Shown here piece by piece: positions 16,476 through 25,039 of a stretch of DNA of 64,000 nt. Under the pieces are notes generated by a model. It was given only the letters and a program-made list of their open reading frames with translations, searched no databases and was not told the origin of the DNA. The stretch comes from JBBROS01 sp964246015 (GTDB taxonomy: Bacteria > Pseudomonadota > Alphaproteobacteria > Acetobacterales > Acetobacteraceae). The first letter of the stretch is position 1. Each line of letters begins with the position of its first letter. The stretch spans positions 15,468-79,467 of the forward strand of contig CAXTPG010000006.1 in the NCBI GenBank assembly GCA_964246015.1, read 5' to 3'. The position numbers were made by a program, and so were the translations under genes.

Positions 16476-17690
16476 ATGCCTCTCACCCCAGCCCAGACCC
16501 GCATCGCCGCCCTCGCCGACGGCCTCGCCGCATGCTTCGCCGCCCGCGCGCCCGCGCTGGAACAGGGCGGCGGCTTCCCCCACCAGGACTGGGCCGACCT
16601 GCACGAAAGCGGCTACCTCCGCCTCGTCATCCCCCGCGAGCACGGGGGCGACGGCGCCTCCGTCCTCGACATGGTCATCGCGCAGGAACGCCTCGCCCGC
16701 GGCAACGCCAGCACAGCCCTCGGCGCCGCCATGCTCATCAGCGTCCTCGGCCGGGCCATCGAGCTGCAGTCCTGGCCCGCCCCGGTCCTCGCCGAAATCT
16801 GCCGCGACCTTGCGGCCCACGGCGGCGGCATCAACAACTGCGTCACCGAAACCGAACTCGGCAGCGTCTCCCGCGGCGGCACACCCGCGGCCCGGGCCGA
16901 GCGCACCGAGGGCGGCTGGCTCGTCTCCGCCCACAAGATCTTCGTCACCGCCGCCCCCGCCCTCCGCTTCCTCGTCACCGGGGTCGTCCTCCCGCTCGAC
17001 GACGCGGCCCCCCGCGGCGCCACCGCCAGCGCCATCATCCGCGCCCCGGCCCAGGGCCTGCGCATAGAACCCACCTGGCGCAACAGCCTCGCCCTTCGTA
17101 GCGCCGGCAACGACGACGTGTTCTTCGACCGCGTCTTCGTCCCGGACGACTGGATGGTCGAACGCAACCCCATCGGCGTGCCGAAAGCCTCGGGGCCAGG
17201 CGCGAACCCCTGGGCCCTGCCGCTCGCCGCCGTCTACCTCGGCATCGGCCAGGCCGCGCTGGAGGCCGCCTGCGACTACGCCCGCAGCCGCACGCCCCCC
17301 GCCCTCGCCGGCGCCCCCATAGCCTCCGCGCCCCACGTCCAGCAATGGATCGGCTCCATGCAGATCGCGCTCGACGCCGCCCGCACCGTGCTGCGCGACA
17401 CCGCCCGCGCCTGGGACGAGGACCCCGAACGCCGTCCCGCCACCGCCGCCCGCATCGCGACCGCCAAATACCTGTGCACCAATGCCGCCTGCACCGTCAC
17501 CGAAACCGCGCTGCGCGTCGCCGGCGGCTTCAGCCTGACGCCCGATCTGCCGCTGGAGCGCTACTTCCGCGACGCACGCGCCGGGCTGTTCGCCCCGCCG
17601 CAGGACGACCTGGCCCTGGGTATCGCCGGACGCGCCGCCCTCGCCGCCCGGGCCGCCGAGGCGCAATCCCTGTCCCAGGCCGCCGAATGA
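16476..17690 (+). CDS. Acyl-CoA dehydrogenase-family flavoprotein
   Basis: A 404-residue protein with the three-domain acyl-CoA dehydrogenase layout: helical N-terminus (YLRLVIPREHGGDGASVLDM), central beta domain (NCVTETELGSVSRGG, SAHKIFVTAAP) and helical C-terminus (RVAGGFSLTPDLPLERYFRD). AAGGAG lies 5 bases before the ATG. After the PLERYFRDARAG segment, the usual Gly-Thr-x-Glu FAD/substrate motif is replaced by APPQDDLAL. This is seen in flavin monooxygenases of the same fold (DszC/SfnB-like), so it may be an oxygenase rather than a true dehydrogenase. It overlaps the VOC gene by 4 bases. Confidence 0.8.
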   Translation: MPLTPAQTRIAALADGLAACFAARAPALEQGGGFPHQDWADLHESGYLRLVIPREHGGDGASVLDMVIAQERLARGNASTALGAAMLISVLGRAIELQSWPAPVLAEICRDLAAHGGGINNCVTETELGSVSRGGTPAARAERTEGGWLVSAHKIFVTAAPALRFLVTGVVLPLDDAAPRGATASAIIRAPAQGLRIEPTWRNSLALRSAGNDDVFFDRVFVPDDWMVERNPIGVPKASGPGANPWALPLAAVYLGIGQAALEAACDYARSRTPPALAGAPIASAPHVQQWIGSMQIALDAARTVLRDTARAWDEDPERRPATAARIATAKYLCTNAACTVTETALRVAGGFSLTPDLPLERYFRDARAGLFAPPQDDLALGIAGRAALAARAAEAQSLSQAAE

Positions 17691-18475
17691 CCCTCCCCAT
17701 TCCCCTCCCCATTCCCCTCATCGACCACGTCATCGTCAACGCCCGCGACGGGCTGGACGACGCCGCCACGCTCTGGACCCGCCTCGGCTTCACCCTCACG
17801 CCCCGCGGCCACCACACCCTGGGGTCCAGCAACAACCTGGCCATCCTCGGCACCGACTACATCGAATTGCTGGGCGTCCAGCCCGGCGCCCAGCGCACCG
17901 ACGTGCTCGACTGGCCCGCCGGCCTCAACGGCCTCGTGTTCAAGACGCTGGACAGCGACGGCGTCCACGCGGCACTCGCGGCCGCCGGCGCGCCCGTGCT
18001 GCCGCCCCAGGCCTTCTCCCGCCCCGTCGACATGGGCGACGGCACCGCTCGCGACGCCGCCTTCCGCACCGTCCGCATCGCCCGCGACGCCGTGCCCGCC
18101 GGCCGGATGTTCTTCTGCCACCATATGACGCCCGAACTTGTCTGGCACGACCCCTGGCGCCGCCACGCCAACGGCGCCATCGGCATCGCGGGCTTCGGCA
18201 TCACGGCACCCGACCCCGGCCTCTACGCCGACCTGTTCACCCGCCTGTTCGGCCCCGCTGCCATCCGGCGCGACGGCGCCGCGGTCACGCTGCTGGCCGG
18301 CCTCGCCACCGTGACCGTCACGCAGGCGCCCACCCATGTCATGACCTCCCTCACCCTCCGCACCGCCTCGCTCGCCATGGCCCGGACCGCGCTGGCCTCG
18401 TCCGGCCTGCCGCACCACCCCGACCACGCCGCCATTCCGCTCCCCGGCGGCTTCTCCCTCGTCTTCGTCGAATAG
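17687..18475 (+). CDS. Glyoxalase-like (VOC superfamily) protein
   Basis: A 262-residue protein starting with the VOC-type strand LIDHVIVNARDGLDDAATLW, then RLGFTLTPRGHHTLGSSNN and TDYIELLGVQPG, as in the glyoxalase-like family that covers two beta-alpha-beta-beta-beta modules. Likely metal ligands are His13 (IDHV) and Glu about 59 (YIELLG). HHMTPELVWHDPWRRH begins the second module. VOC enzymes include lyases, isomerases and extradiol dioxygenases, so the reaction is open. The ATG overlaps the stop of the dehydrogenase-like gene, which suggests a joint pathway. Confidence 0.75.
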   Translation: MTLPIPLPIPLIDHVIVNARDGLDDAATLWTRLGFTLTPRGHHTLGSSNNLAILGTDYIELLGVQPGAQRTDVLDWPAGLNGLVFKTLDSDGVHAALAAAGAPVLPPQAFSRPVDMGDGTARDAAFRTVRIARDAVPAGRMFFCHHMTPELVWHDPWRRHANGAIGIAGFGITAPDPGLYADLFTRLFGPAAIRRDGAAVTLLAGLATVTVTQAPTHVMTSLTLRTASLAMARTALASSGLPHHPDHAAIPLPGGFSLVFVE

Positions 18476-18483
18476 GACCCGCC

Positions 18484-19146
18484 ATGCTCCGAACGGCAAT
18501 CTGCCTCGTGTTGCTGACCGCCGGCGCCGCCCGCGCGCAACTCCCCCCGGCCACGCAGAACGCCGCAGCGCTCGAGCAGGCGCTGCGGAACTTCCCGCCC
18601 CTCATCGTCGGCGGCAACGTCCAGGCCGTCCTCGCGCCCGGCGAGGTCATCCCGAAAAGCTGCCCCAACCCCGGCTCCAAGGTCGAGACCAAGGGCGGCC
18701 CCACCTTCGAATACCTCGGCGCCAGCCCCACCAACCCCGACCTCTGCCTGATGCGCGTCGGCGGCGAACCGCTGGAGGCCTGGTACGGCATCTGGGCCAC
18801 CGCCTGGCCCGGCGCCGACTTCGCCTACCGCGCCCTGCAGCGCGTCATCCGCAGCCGCACCGGCGACGTCGTGGGCTTCGACGTCGTGCCCGCCCCCGGA
18901 TACGCCTATCACGACCTGATCCGGCACGAGGGCGTCGAGGACATCAACCTCCGCGGCACCACCTACAAGGCGCTGAAGCTCGCGCATTACCGGGAGGGTT
19001 TCGACGGCAACACCTATCGCTCCGTCAGCACCATCTGGAAGGACGTCGAGACCGGGCTGCTGATCTACGGCACCTATCAGCACATCGCCGGCCGGCCCGA
19101 ACTGGACGACCCGCTGATCCCCACGGCCATCGTCCCGGCCAACTGA
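18484..19146 (+). CDS. Secreted protein of unknown function
   Basis: A 220-residue protein with a signal peptide (MLRTAICLVLLTAGAARAQ, cleavage probably after ARA). The mature part has two Cys (KSCPNP, DLCLMR) that could form a disulfide, and aromatic-rich stretches such as WYGIWATAWPG and YGTYQHIAGRPE. I do not recognise the domain. It is 8 bases after the VOC gene and 3 bases before the glycoside hydrolase, so it probably belongs to the same transcript. Confidence 0.65.
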   Translation: MLRTAICLVLLTAGAARAQLPPATQNAAALEQALRNFPPLIVGGNVQAVLAPGEVIPKSCPNPGSKVETKGGPTFEYLGASPTNPDLCLMRVGGEPLEAWYGIWATAWPGADFAYRALQRVIRSRTGDVVGFDVVPAPGYAYHDLIRHEGVEDINLRGTTYKALKLAHYREGFDGNTYRSVSTIWKDVETGLLIYGTYQHIAGRPELDDPLIPTAIVPAN

Positions 19147-19149
19147 GCC

Positions 19150-21015
19150 ATGGCCCCGCCCCCGGCCGAATGGCTCGAGGCCGGTGGCGCAGGCAGCGGC
19201 GACGGCGGGTTCGCGTCGGGCACCGCCGACCTCGTCCGCACTCGCCGCTACCACGCGCTGCTGCTGACGCCCACGCCCCGGGGCCGCATGGTGCTGGTGA
19301 ACGGCATCGAGGCGTGGGTAGAGCTCCCCGGCGGCCCCGTCGCCCTCTCGACCCAACGCTACGCCCCCGGCGTGCTCCACCCCGACGGCGCCACCCGCAT
19401 CGCCGCCTTCACCCACGAACCCTGGCCCCGCTGGACCTTCGCCCTGCCCGACGGCAGCACGCTCGTGCAGGAGATCTTCGTCGCCGCCGGCCAGACGAAC
19501 CTCCGCTGGACCCACGACGGTGCAACGCCCGCCCGCCTCCACATCCGGCTCCTGCTCTCCGGCCGCGACTACCACGCCCTGCACGCCGAGAACCCCGCCT
19601 TCGCCTTCGCCGCCGAGCATGCCCCCGGTGTCGTCCGCTGGCGCCCCTACCCCGACGTGCCTCCCATCGCCGCCTGGGGCGGGGACTGGCAGTCCAGCCC
19701 CGACTGGTTCCGCCGCTTCCTCTATGCCGAGGAGCAGGCCCGCGGCCTCGACTGCACCGAGGACTTGGCCTCCCCCGGCATCCTCTCCTGGGACCTGGTC
19801 ACCCCCGCGACCCTGGCCCTCCGCGCCGACACCGCCGCCGCCACCCCGGTCGCGACCGTCGCGGCGACGGAGCAGGCCCGCCGCGGCGCACTGCCGCCGC
19901 TCCACCGCGCGGCCCTGCAATACCTCGCCCGCGCCGGAGACCGGACCACCATCCTCGCCGGCTTCCCCTGGTTCACCGACTGGGGCCGCGACAGCTTCAT
20001 CGCCCTCCGCGGCCTGCTGCTCGCAACCGGGCAGCGCGCCCTGGCCGAGCGCGTCCTGCTCGCCTGGGCCGCCCACGTCGACGCCGGCATGCTGCCCAAC
20101 CGCTTCCCCGACAACGCCGCCCCGCCCGAGTTCAACGCCGTCGACGCCAGCCTCTGGTTCGTCGTCGCCGTCCACGACCTGCTGGCCCGCGGCCCCTGCG
20201 ACGGCGCCGCCACGCTGCAGGCCGCCTGCACCGCGATCATCGAGGGCTACGCCGCCGGCACCCGTTTCGGCATCCGCATGGACGCCGACGGCCTGCTGCA
20301 CGCCGGCGCGCCAGGGGAGCCAGCAACCGTGCAGCTCACCTGGATGGACGCGAAGGTCGGCGACTGGGTCGTGACCCCCCGCACCGGCAAGCCCGTGGAG
20401 GTGCAGGCGCTATGGATCAACGCCCTCCGCATCGCGGCCGACTGGCCGGGCGGCGGGCGCTGGGTCGGGCCTGCCGGGCGCGCCGGGGCGGCGCTGCTCG
20501 CCCGCTTCCCGGACCCGGTCAGCGGCGGCCTGCTGGACGTCGTCGACGGCGACCCCGCCGAGGCCGCGCGCATCCGCCCCAACCAGATCCTCGCCGTCGG
20601 CGGCCTCCCGCACGCCATCCTCCCGCGCGACCTGGCCCGCCGCGTCGTCGATCTCGTGGAAGCCCGGCTGCTCACCCCCCTGGGCCTCCGCACGCTCGAC
20701 CCGGCAGACCCCGCCTATCGCGGCCGCTACCACGGCGGCGTCCTGGACCGCGACGGCGCCTATCACCAGGGCACCGCCTGGCCCTGGCTGCTCGGCCCCT
20801 TCGTCGAGGCCTGGTTGCGCGTCCGGGGCTGCACCCAAGAAGCCAAATCCGAGGCCCGCGCCCGCTTCCTGCCGCCGCTGTACGCGCACCTTCATGAAAC
20901 CGGGCTAGGCCATGTCAGCGAAGTGGTGGACGGTGACGCCCCCCACACCCCCGGCGGCTGCCCGTTCCAGGCCTGGTCGCTGGGCGAACTCCTGCGGATC
21001 GAGGCCATGCTGTGA
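19150..21015 (+). CDS. Amylo-alpha-1,6-glucosidase (glycogen debranching enzyme), GH133-like
   Basis: A cytosolic protein of 621 residues. The N-terminal non-catalytic beta-domain has RTRRYHALLLTPTPRG, and the C-terminal (alpha/alpha)6 barrel carries FPWFTDWGRDSFIALRGLL, NRFPDNAAPPEFNAVDASLW and LTWMDAKVGDWVVTPRTGK, all signatures of prokaryotic debranching enzymes. RPNQILAVGG and GAYHQGTAWPWL follow. Acidic residues in WGRDS and WMDAK are candidates for catalysis. It probably trims alpha-1,6 branches from glycogen-like or other glucans. No glg synthesis genes are nearby; the next gene encodes a second glucosidase and overlaps by 4 bases. Confidence 0.88.
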   Translation: MAPPPAEWLEAGGAGSGDGGFASGTADLVRTRRYHALLLTPTPRGRMVLVNGIEAWVELPGGPVALSTQRYAPGVLHPDGATRIAAFTHEPWPRWTFALPDGSTLVQEIFVAAGQTNLRWTHDGATPARLHIRLLLSGRDYHALHAENPAFAFAAEHAPGVVRWRPYPDVPPIAAWGGDWQSSPDWFRRFLYAEEQARGLDCTEDLASPGILSWDLVTPATLALRADTAAATPVATVAATEQARRGALPPLHRAALQYLARAGDRTTILAGFPWFTDWGRDSFIALRGLLLATGQRALAERVLLAWAAHVDAGMLPNRFPDNAAPPEFNAVDASLWFVVAVHDLLARGPCDGAATLQAACTAIIEGYAAGTRFGIRMDADGLLHAGAPGEPATVQLTWMDAKVGDWVVTPRTGKPVEVQALWINALRIAADWPGGGRWVGPAGRAGAALLARFPDPVSGGLLDVVDGDPAEAARIRPNQILAVGGLPHAILPRDLARRVVDLVEARLLTPLGLRTLDPADPAYRGRYHGGVLDRDGAYHQGTAWPWLLGPFVEAWLRVRGCTQEAKSEARARFLPPLYAHLHETGLGHVSEVVDGDAPHTPGGCPFQAWSLGELLRIEAML

Positions 21016-23747
21016 GCATCCTGGACACCACGGCCGAAGGGAACCGCATCCAGGCCGCCAATTTCGGCAGCGGCTGGCGGCGCTGGGGCCCGTACCTCAG
21101 CGAACGCCAATGGGGGACCGTGCGCGAGGATTACAGCCCCGGCGGCAACGCGTGGGAATCTTTCCCGCACGATCACGCCCGCAGCCGCGCCTACCGCTGG
21201 GGCGAGGACGGCATCGCCGGCTTCAGCGACGACCGCCAGCTCTGGTGCCTCGGCCTCGGCCTCTGGAACGGCCGCGACCCCATCATCAAGGAACGCCTGT
21301 TCGGCCTCACCAACAGCCAGGGCAACCACGGCGAGGACGTGAAGGAGCTGTACTACTACCTCGACGGCACCCCCACGCACTCGTACATGAAGATGCTCTA
21401 CCGCTACCCGCAGGCGGAATATCCCTACGCCGACCTCGTCGCCGAAAACGGCCGCCGCGGCACCGACCGGCCGGAATACGAGCTGATCGACACCGGAATC
21501 TTCAACGAGGACCGCTACTTCGACGTCACCGTCGAATACGGCAAGGCCTCCCCCGACGACATCCTGATGCGCATCGTCGCCACCAACCGCGGACCGGACC
21601 CGGCGCCGCTCCACATCATCCCGCAGCTCTGGGCCCGCAACACCTGGTCCTGGAAGCAGGGCAGCCGCCGCCCCCTGCTCCGCGCCGACGACGTGGGCGT
21701 GCAGGCGCTGCATCCCCGCCTGCGGGAAATGCGCCTCGAATGCGATTCCGGCGTCCCCTTCGTGTTCTGCGAGAACGAGACCAACGTCCGCCGCATGTTC
21801 GGCATGGACGGCCCCGGGCCGTTCAAGGACGGCATCAACGACCTGGTCGTCCACGGCGACGCCTCGGCCGTCAGCGCCACCCACCAGGGCACCAAATGCG
21901 GCGTGCCCATCCACGTCGTGCTCGACCCCGGCGCCTCGCACGAGGTCCGCCTCCGCTTCCGTCCCGTGGAGCGCACCGGCAACCCGTTCTTCTGGTTCGA
22001 CGCCCGCATGCAGGCCCGCAAGGACGAGACGGACGAGTTCTATGCCGCCCTGCAGGTCAACGTCAGCGACCCGGACGCCCGCCTGGTGCAACGCCAGGCG
22101 CTGGCCGGCATGCTATGGTCGAAGCAGCTCTATATGCTCGACGTCCGCCGCTGGCAGGACGGCGACCCCGCGCAGCCCAAGCCGCCGCCGGGCCGCAGCC
22201 GCAACAGGGATTGGCGGCACCTCGTCAACGCCGACATCATCTCCATGCCCGACAAGTGGGAGTATCCCTGGTACGCCGCCTGGGACCTCGCCTTCCACTG
22301 CACCACCTTTGCCCTCATCGACCCGGAATTCGCGAAATCGCAGCTGATCCTGATGCTGCGCGAGTGGTACATGCACCCCAACGGCCAGATCCCCGCCTAT
22401 GAATGGGCGTTCGGCGACGTGAACCCGCCCGTCCACGCATGGGCCGCGTGGCGCGTCTACGAGATGGACCGGACGCTGACCGGCAAGGCCGACACCGCCT
22501 TCCTGGAACGCATCTTCCACAAGCTGATGCTGAACTTCACCTGGTGGGTGAACCGCAAGGACGCGGAAGGCCGCAACGTGTTCCAGGGCGGGTTCCTGGG
22601 CCTCGACAACATCGGCGTGTTCGACCGCTCCGCCCCGCTGCCCACCGGCGGCACCATGGACCAGGCCGACGGCACCGCCTGGATGGCCATGTACACGCTG
22701 AACCTGCTGCGCATCGCACTCGAATTGGCCGGCCAGAACAAGGTCTACGAGGACACCGCCAGCAAGTTCTTCGAGCACTTCCTGTATATCGCCGAGGCCA
22801 TGGCCGCCCTCGGCCAGGACGGCACCACCGCCAAGGACCAGGGCCTGTGGTCCGAAACCGACGGCTTCTTCTACGACGCCCTCCGCCTTCCCGACGGCAG
22901 CGTCGAGCGGATGCGCGTCCGCTCCCTGGTGGGCCTCATCCCCCTCCTCGCCGTCGAGGTCATCGGGGCCGAGGTCATCGACCGCCTGCCCGACTTCGCG
23001 CTGCGCCTCCGCTGGTTCCTCGGCTACCGCGCCGACCTCGCCGGACTCATCTCCCGCTGGGCCGAACCCGGCGCCGGCGAGCGCCGCCTGCTGTCGCTGC
23101 TGCGCGGCCACCGCATGAAGGCGCTGCTGGTGCGGATGCTGGACGAAAAGGAGTTCCTGTCCCCCTACGGCATCCGCTCGCTGTCGAAGGCGCACGAGGC
23201 GGCGCCGTTCCGCTTCGTCCATGGCGGTCAGGAATACGGCGTCGCCTACAGCCCCGGCGAAAGCCCCACCCGCGTCTTCGGCGGCAACTCCAATTGGCGC
23301 GGCCCCATCTGGTTCCCCCTCAACGCCCTCCTGATCGAGAGCCTGCGGCGCTTCCACGACTATTACGGCGAGGATTTCCTGATCGAATGCCCCGTCGGCT
23401 CCGGCAAGATGCAGACGCTCGCCCAGGCCGCGGACGAGCTGCGCCAGCGGCTGATGCGCCTGTTCCTGAAGGACGGGCAAGGCCGCCGCCCCGTCGACGG
23501 CCAGAACCGGACCTGGCCCGGCGAGGAAGCGCTCGAGTTCCACGAGTTCTTCCATGGCGACACCGGCCGCGGCCTGGGCGCCGCGCACCAGACCGGCTGG
23601 ACCGGGCTGATCGCGCTGCTGATCCACAACCACGGCGACGTGGAAGCCGGCCAGCCCATGCCCGAAGACCCGAAACCCGTCGAGCAGACCGACGCGATGG
23701 CCGCGATCGTCACCCGCCTGCAAGGCGCGCCGGCGGCGCCCGCATGA
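21012..23747 (+). CDS. GH63-like glucosidase (mannosyl-oligosaccharide glucosidase-related)
   Basis: A 911-residue protein of the bacterial GH63/MGH1-like type. Visible segments are RLFGLTNSQGNHGEDVKE, YYYLDGTPTHSYMKMLYRYP, RNTWSWKQ, DKWEYPWYAAWDLAFHC, GQIPAYEWAFGDVNPPVHA, NRKDAEGRNVFQGGFLGLDN and FGGNSNWRGPIWFPLN. These are typical of the (alpha/alpha)6 barrel, with Asp in AWDLAF and Glu in YEWAFGD as likely catalytic residues. There is no signal peptide. Characterised relatives act on alpha-glucosides or on mannosyl- and glucosylglycerate. The GTG start overlaps the GH133 stop. The true substrate is unknown. Confidence 0.83.
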   Translation: MSILDTTAEGNRIQAANFGSGWRRWGPYLSERQWGTVREDYSPGGNAWESFPHDHARSRAYRWGEDGIAGFSDDRQLWCLGLGLWNGRDPIIKERLFGLTNSQGNHGEDVKELYYYLDGTPTHSYMKMLYRYPQAEYPYADLVAENGRRGTDRPEYELIDTGIFNEDRYFDVTVEYGKASPDDILMRIVATNRGPDPAPLHIIPQLWARNTWSWKQGSRRPLLRADDVGVQALHPRLREMRLECDSGVPFVFCENETNVRRMFGMDGPGPFKDGINDLVVHGDASAVSATHQGTKCGVPIHVVLDPGASHEVRLRFRPVERTGNPFFWFDARMQARKDETDEFYAALQVNVSDPDARLVQRQALAGMLWSKQLYMLDVRRWQDGDPAQPKPPPGRSRNRDWRHLVNADIISMPDKWEYPWYAAWDLAFHCTTFALIDPEFAKSQLILMLREWYMHPNGQIPAYEWAFGDVNPPVHAWAAWRVYEMDRTLTGKADTAFLERIFHKLMLNFTWWVNRKDAEGRNVFQGGFLGLDNIGVFDRSAPLPTGGTMDQADGTAWMAMYTLNLLRIALELAGQNKVYEDTASKFFEHFLYIAEAMAALGQDGTTAKDQGLWSETDGFFYDALRLPDGSVERMRVRSLVGLIPLLAVEVIGAEVIDRLPDFALRLRWFLGYRADLAGLISRWAEPGAGERRLLSLLRGHRMKALLVRMLDEKEFLSPYGIRSLSKAHEAAPFRFVHGGQEYGVAYSPGESPTRVFGGNSNWRGPIWFPLNALLIESLRRFHDYYGEDFLIECPVGSGKMQTLAQAADELRQRLMRLFLKDGQGRRPVDGQNRTWPGEEALEFHEFFHGDTGRGLGAAHQTGWTGLIALLIHNHGDVEAGQPMPEDPKPVEQTDAMAAIVTRLQGAPAAPA

Positions 23748-24994
23748 TCCTGATCGCAGGCGGCGGCATCGGCGGCCTTTCGGCCGCCCTGTCCCTCCAC
23801 GCCGCCGGGATCCCCTGCACGGTGTTCGAACAGGCGGCGACCCTGCGCGAGCTCGGCGTCGGCATCAACACCCTGCCGCACGCCATCCGCGCCCTTGCCG
23901 GCCTGGGCCTGCTGCCGGCGCTGGACGCCGTGGCCATCCGCACCCGGTCGCTGATCCTGGCGAACCGCTTCGGGCAGGAGGTCTGGACCGAGCTGCGCGG
24001 CATGGACGCCGGGCACGACGCGCCGCAGTTCAGCATCCACCGTGGCAAGCTGCTGGGCGTGCTGCACGCGGCGGCGCTTGCCCGTGGCATCGACATCCGC
24101 CCCGGCCACCGCCTGGCGGCCTTTCAGCAGGATGCCGACGGCGTCACCGCCCGGTTCGAGAACGGGCACGCTGTCCGCGGCGCCGCCCTGGTGGGCGCCG
24201 ACGGCATCCACTCCGCGGTCCGCGCCGCCTTCGTCCAGGAAGGCCCGCCCTGCTGGACCGGCATCATGCTCTGGCGCGGCGCCGTCGAGTGGCCCGTCTT
24301 CGCCGATGGCCGCACCATGCTGATCGCCGGCGGCATGCGCGCGAAATTCGTGCTGTATCCCATTCACGCCGACCCGGCCCAACCCGCCACCCGCCTCACC
24401 AACTGGGCCGTCGCCGCCCGCGTGTCGGACGGCACGCTGCCGCCGCCCGGGCGCGAGGACTGGAACCGCCCCGGCGTCCTGGCCGACCTGCTTCCGTTCG
24501 TGCAGGACAACTTCCAGCTCGACCGGCTGGGCCTCGTGGACCCACTCGCGCTGATCCGCGCGTCCGAGGGCTTCTGGGAATACCCGATGTGCGACCGCGA
24601 CCCGCTGCCGGCCTGGACCCACGGCCGCGTGACGCTCCTGGGCGACGCCGCTCACCCCATGTACCCCGTCGGCAGCAACGGCGCGAGCCAGGCGATCCTG
24701 GACGGCGCCGCCCTCGCCCGCCACCTGGCCACGGCCGCCGCCCCCGCCGCCCTCGCCGCCTACGACGCCGAACGCCGCCCGGCGACCGCCGAGATCGTCC
24801 GCCTCAACCGCGCCGGCGGCCCGGAACGCGTGATCGACGTCATGGAGGACCGCGCCCCCTACGGCTTCGACGACATCGACGCCGTCGCCCCCCACGCCGA
24901 GCGCGAGGCGATCGTGCGCGGATATGCCGCCACGGCCGGTTTCGCGGTCGACGCACCCCGGTCGGCCCGCGAGCGCTTGCCCCTAACCCGTTGA
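23744..24994 (+). CDS. FAD-dependent aromatic-type monooxygenase
   Basis: A group A flavin monooxygenase of 416 residues. FAD fold ILIAGGGIGGLSAALSLHAAG at the N-terminus; ADGIHSAVR is the DG motif for FAD/NADPH; VTLLGDAAHPMYPVGSNGAS is the GD motif. ELGVGINTLPHAIRAL resembles salicylate- and 3-hydroxybenzoate-type hydroxylases. The ATG overlaps the stop of the GH63-like gene (ATGA), an unexpected coupling of a flavoprotein to glucan hydrolases. The substrate is unknown. Confidence 0.82.
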   Translation: MILIAGGGIGGLSAALSLHAAGIPCTVFEQAATLRELGVGINTLPHAIRALAGLGLLPALDAVAIRTRSLILANRFGQEVWTELRGMDAGHDAPQFSIHRGKLLGVLHAAALARGIDIRPGHRLAAFQQDADGVTARFENGHAVRGAALVGADGIHSAVRAAFVQEGPPCWTGIMLWRGAVEWPVFADGRTMLIAGGMRAKFVLYPIHADPAQPATRLTNWAVAARVSDGTLPPPGREDWNRPGVLADLLPFVQDNFQLDRLGLVDPLALIRASEGFWEYPMCDRDPLPAWTHGRVTLLGDAAHPMYPVGSNGASQAILDGAALARHLATAAAPAALAAYDAERRPATAEIVRLNRAGGPERVIDVMEDRAPYGFDDIDAVAPHAEREAIVRGYAATAGFAVDAPRSARERLPLTR

Positions 24995-25039
24995 TCGCGC
25001 CAAGCCGTGGTGCTAGCCCTTCCCTCCAGGGAGCGCCCG

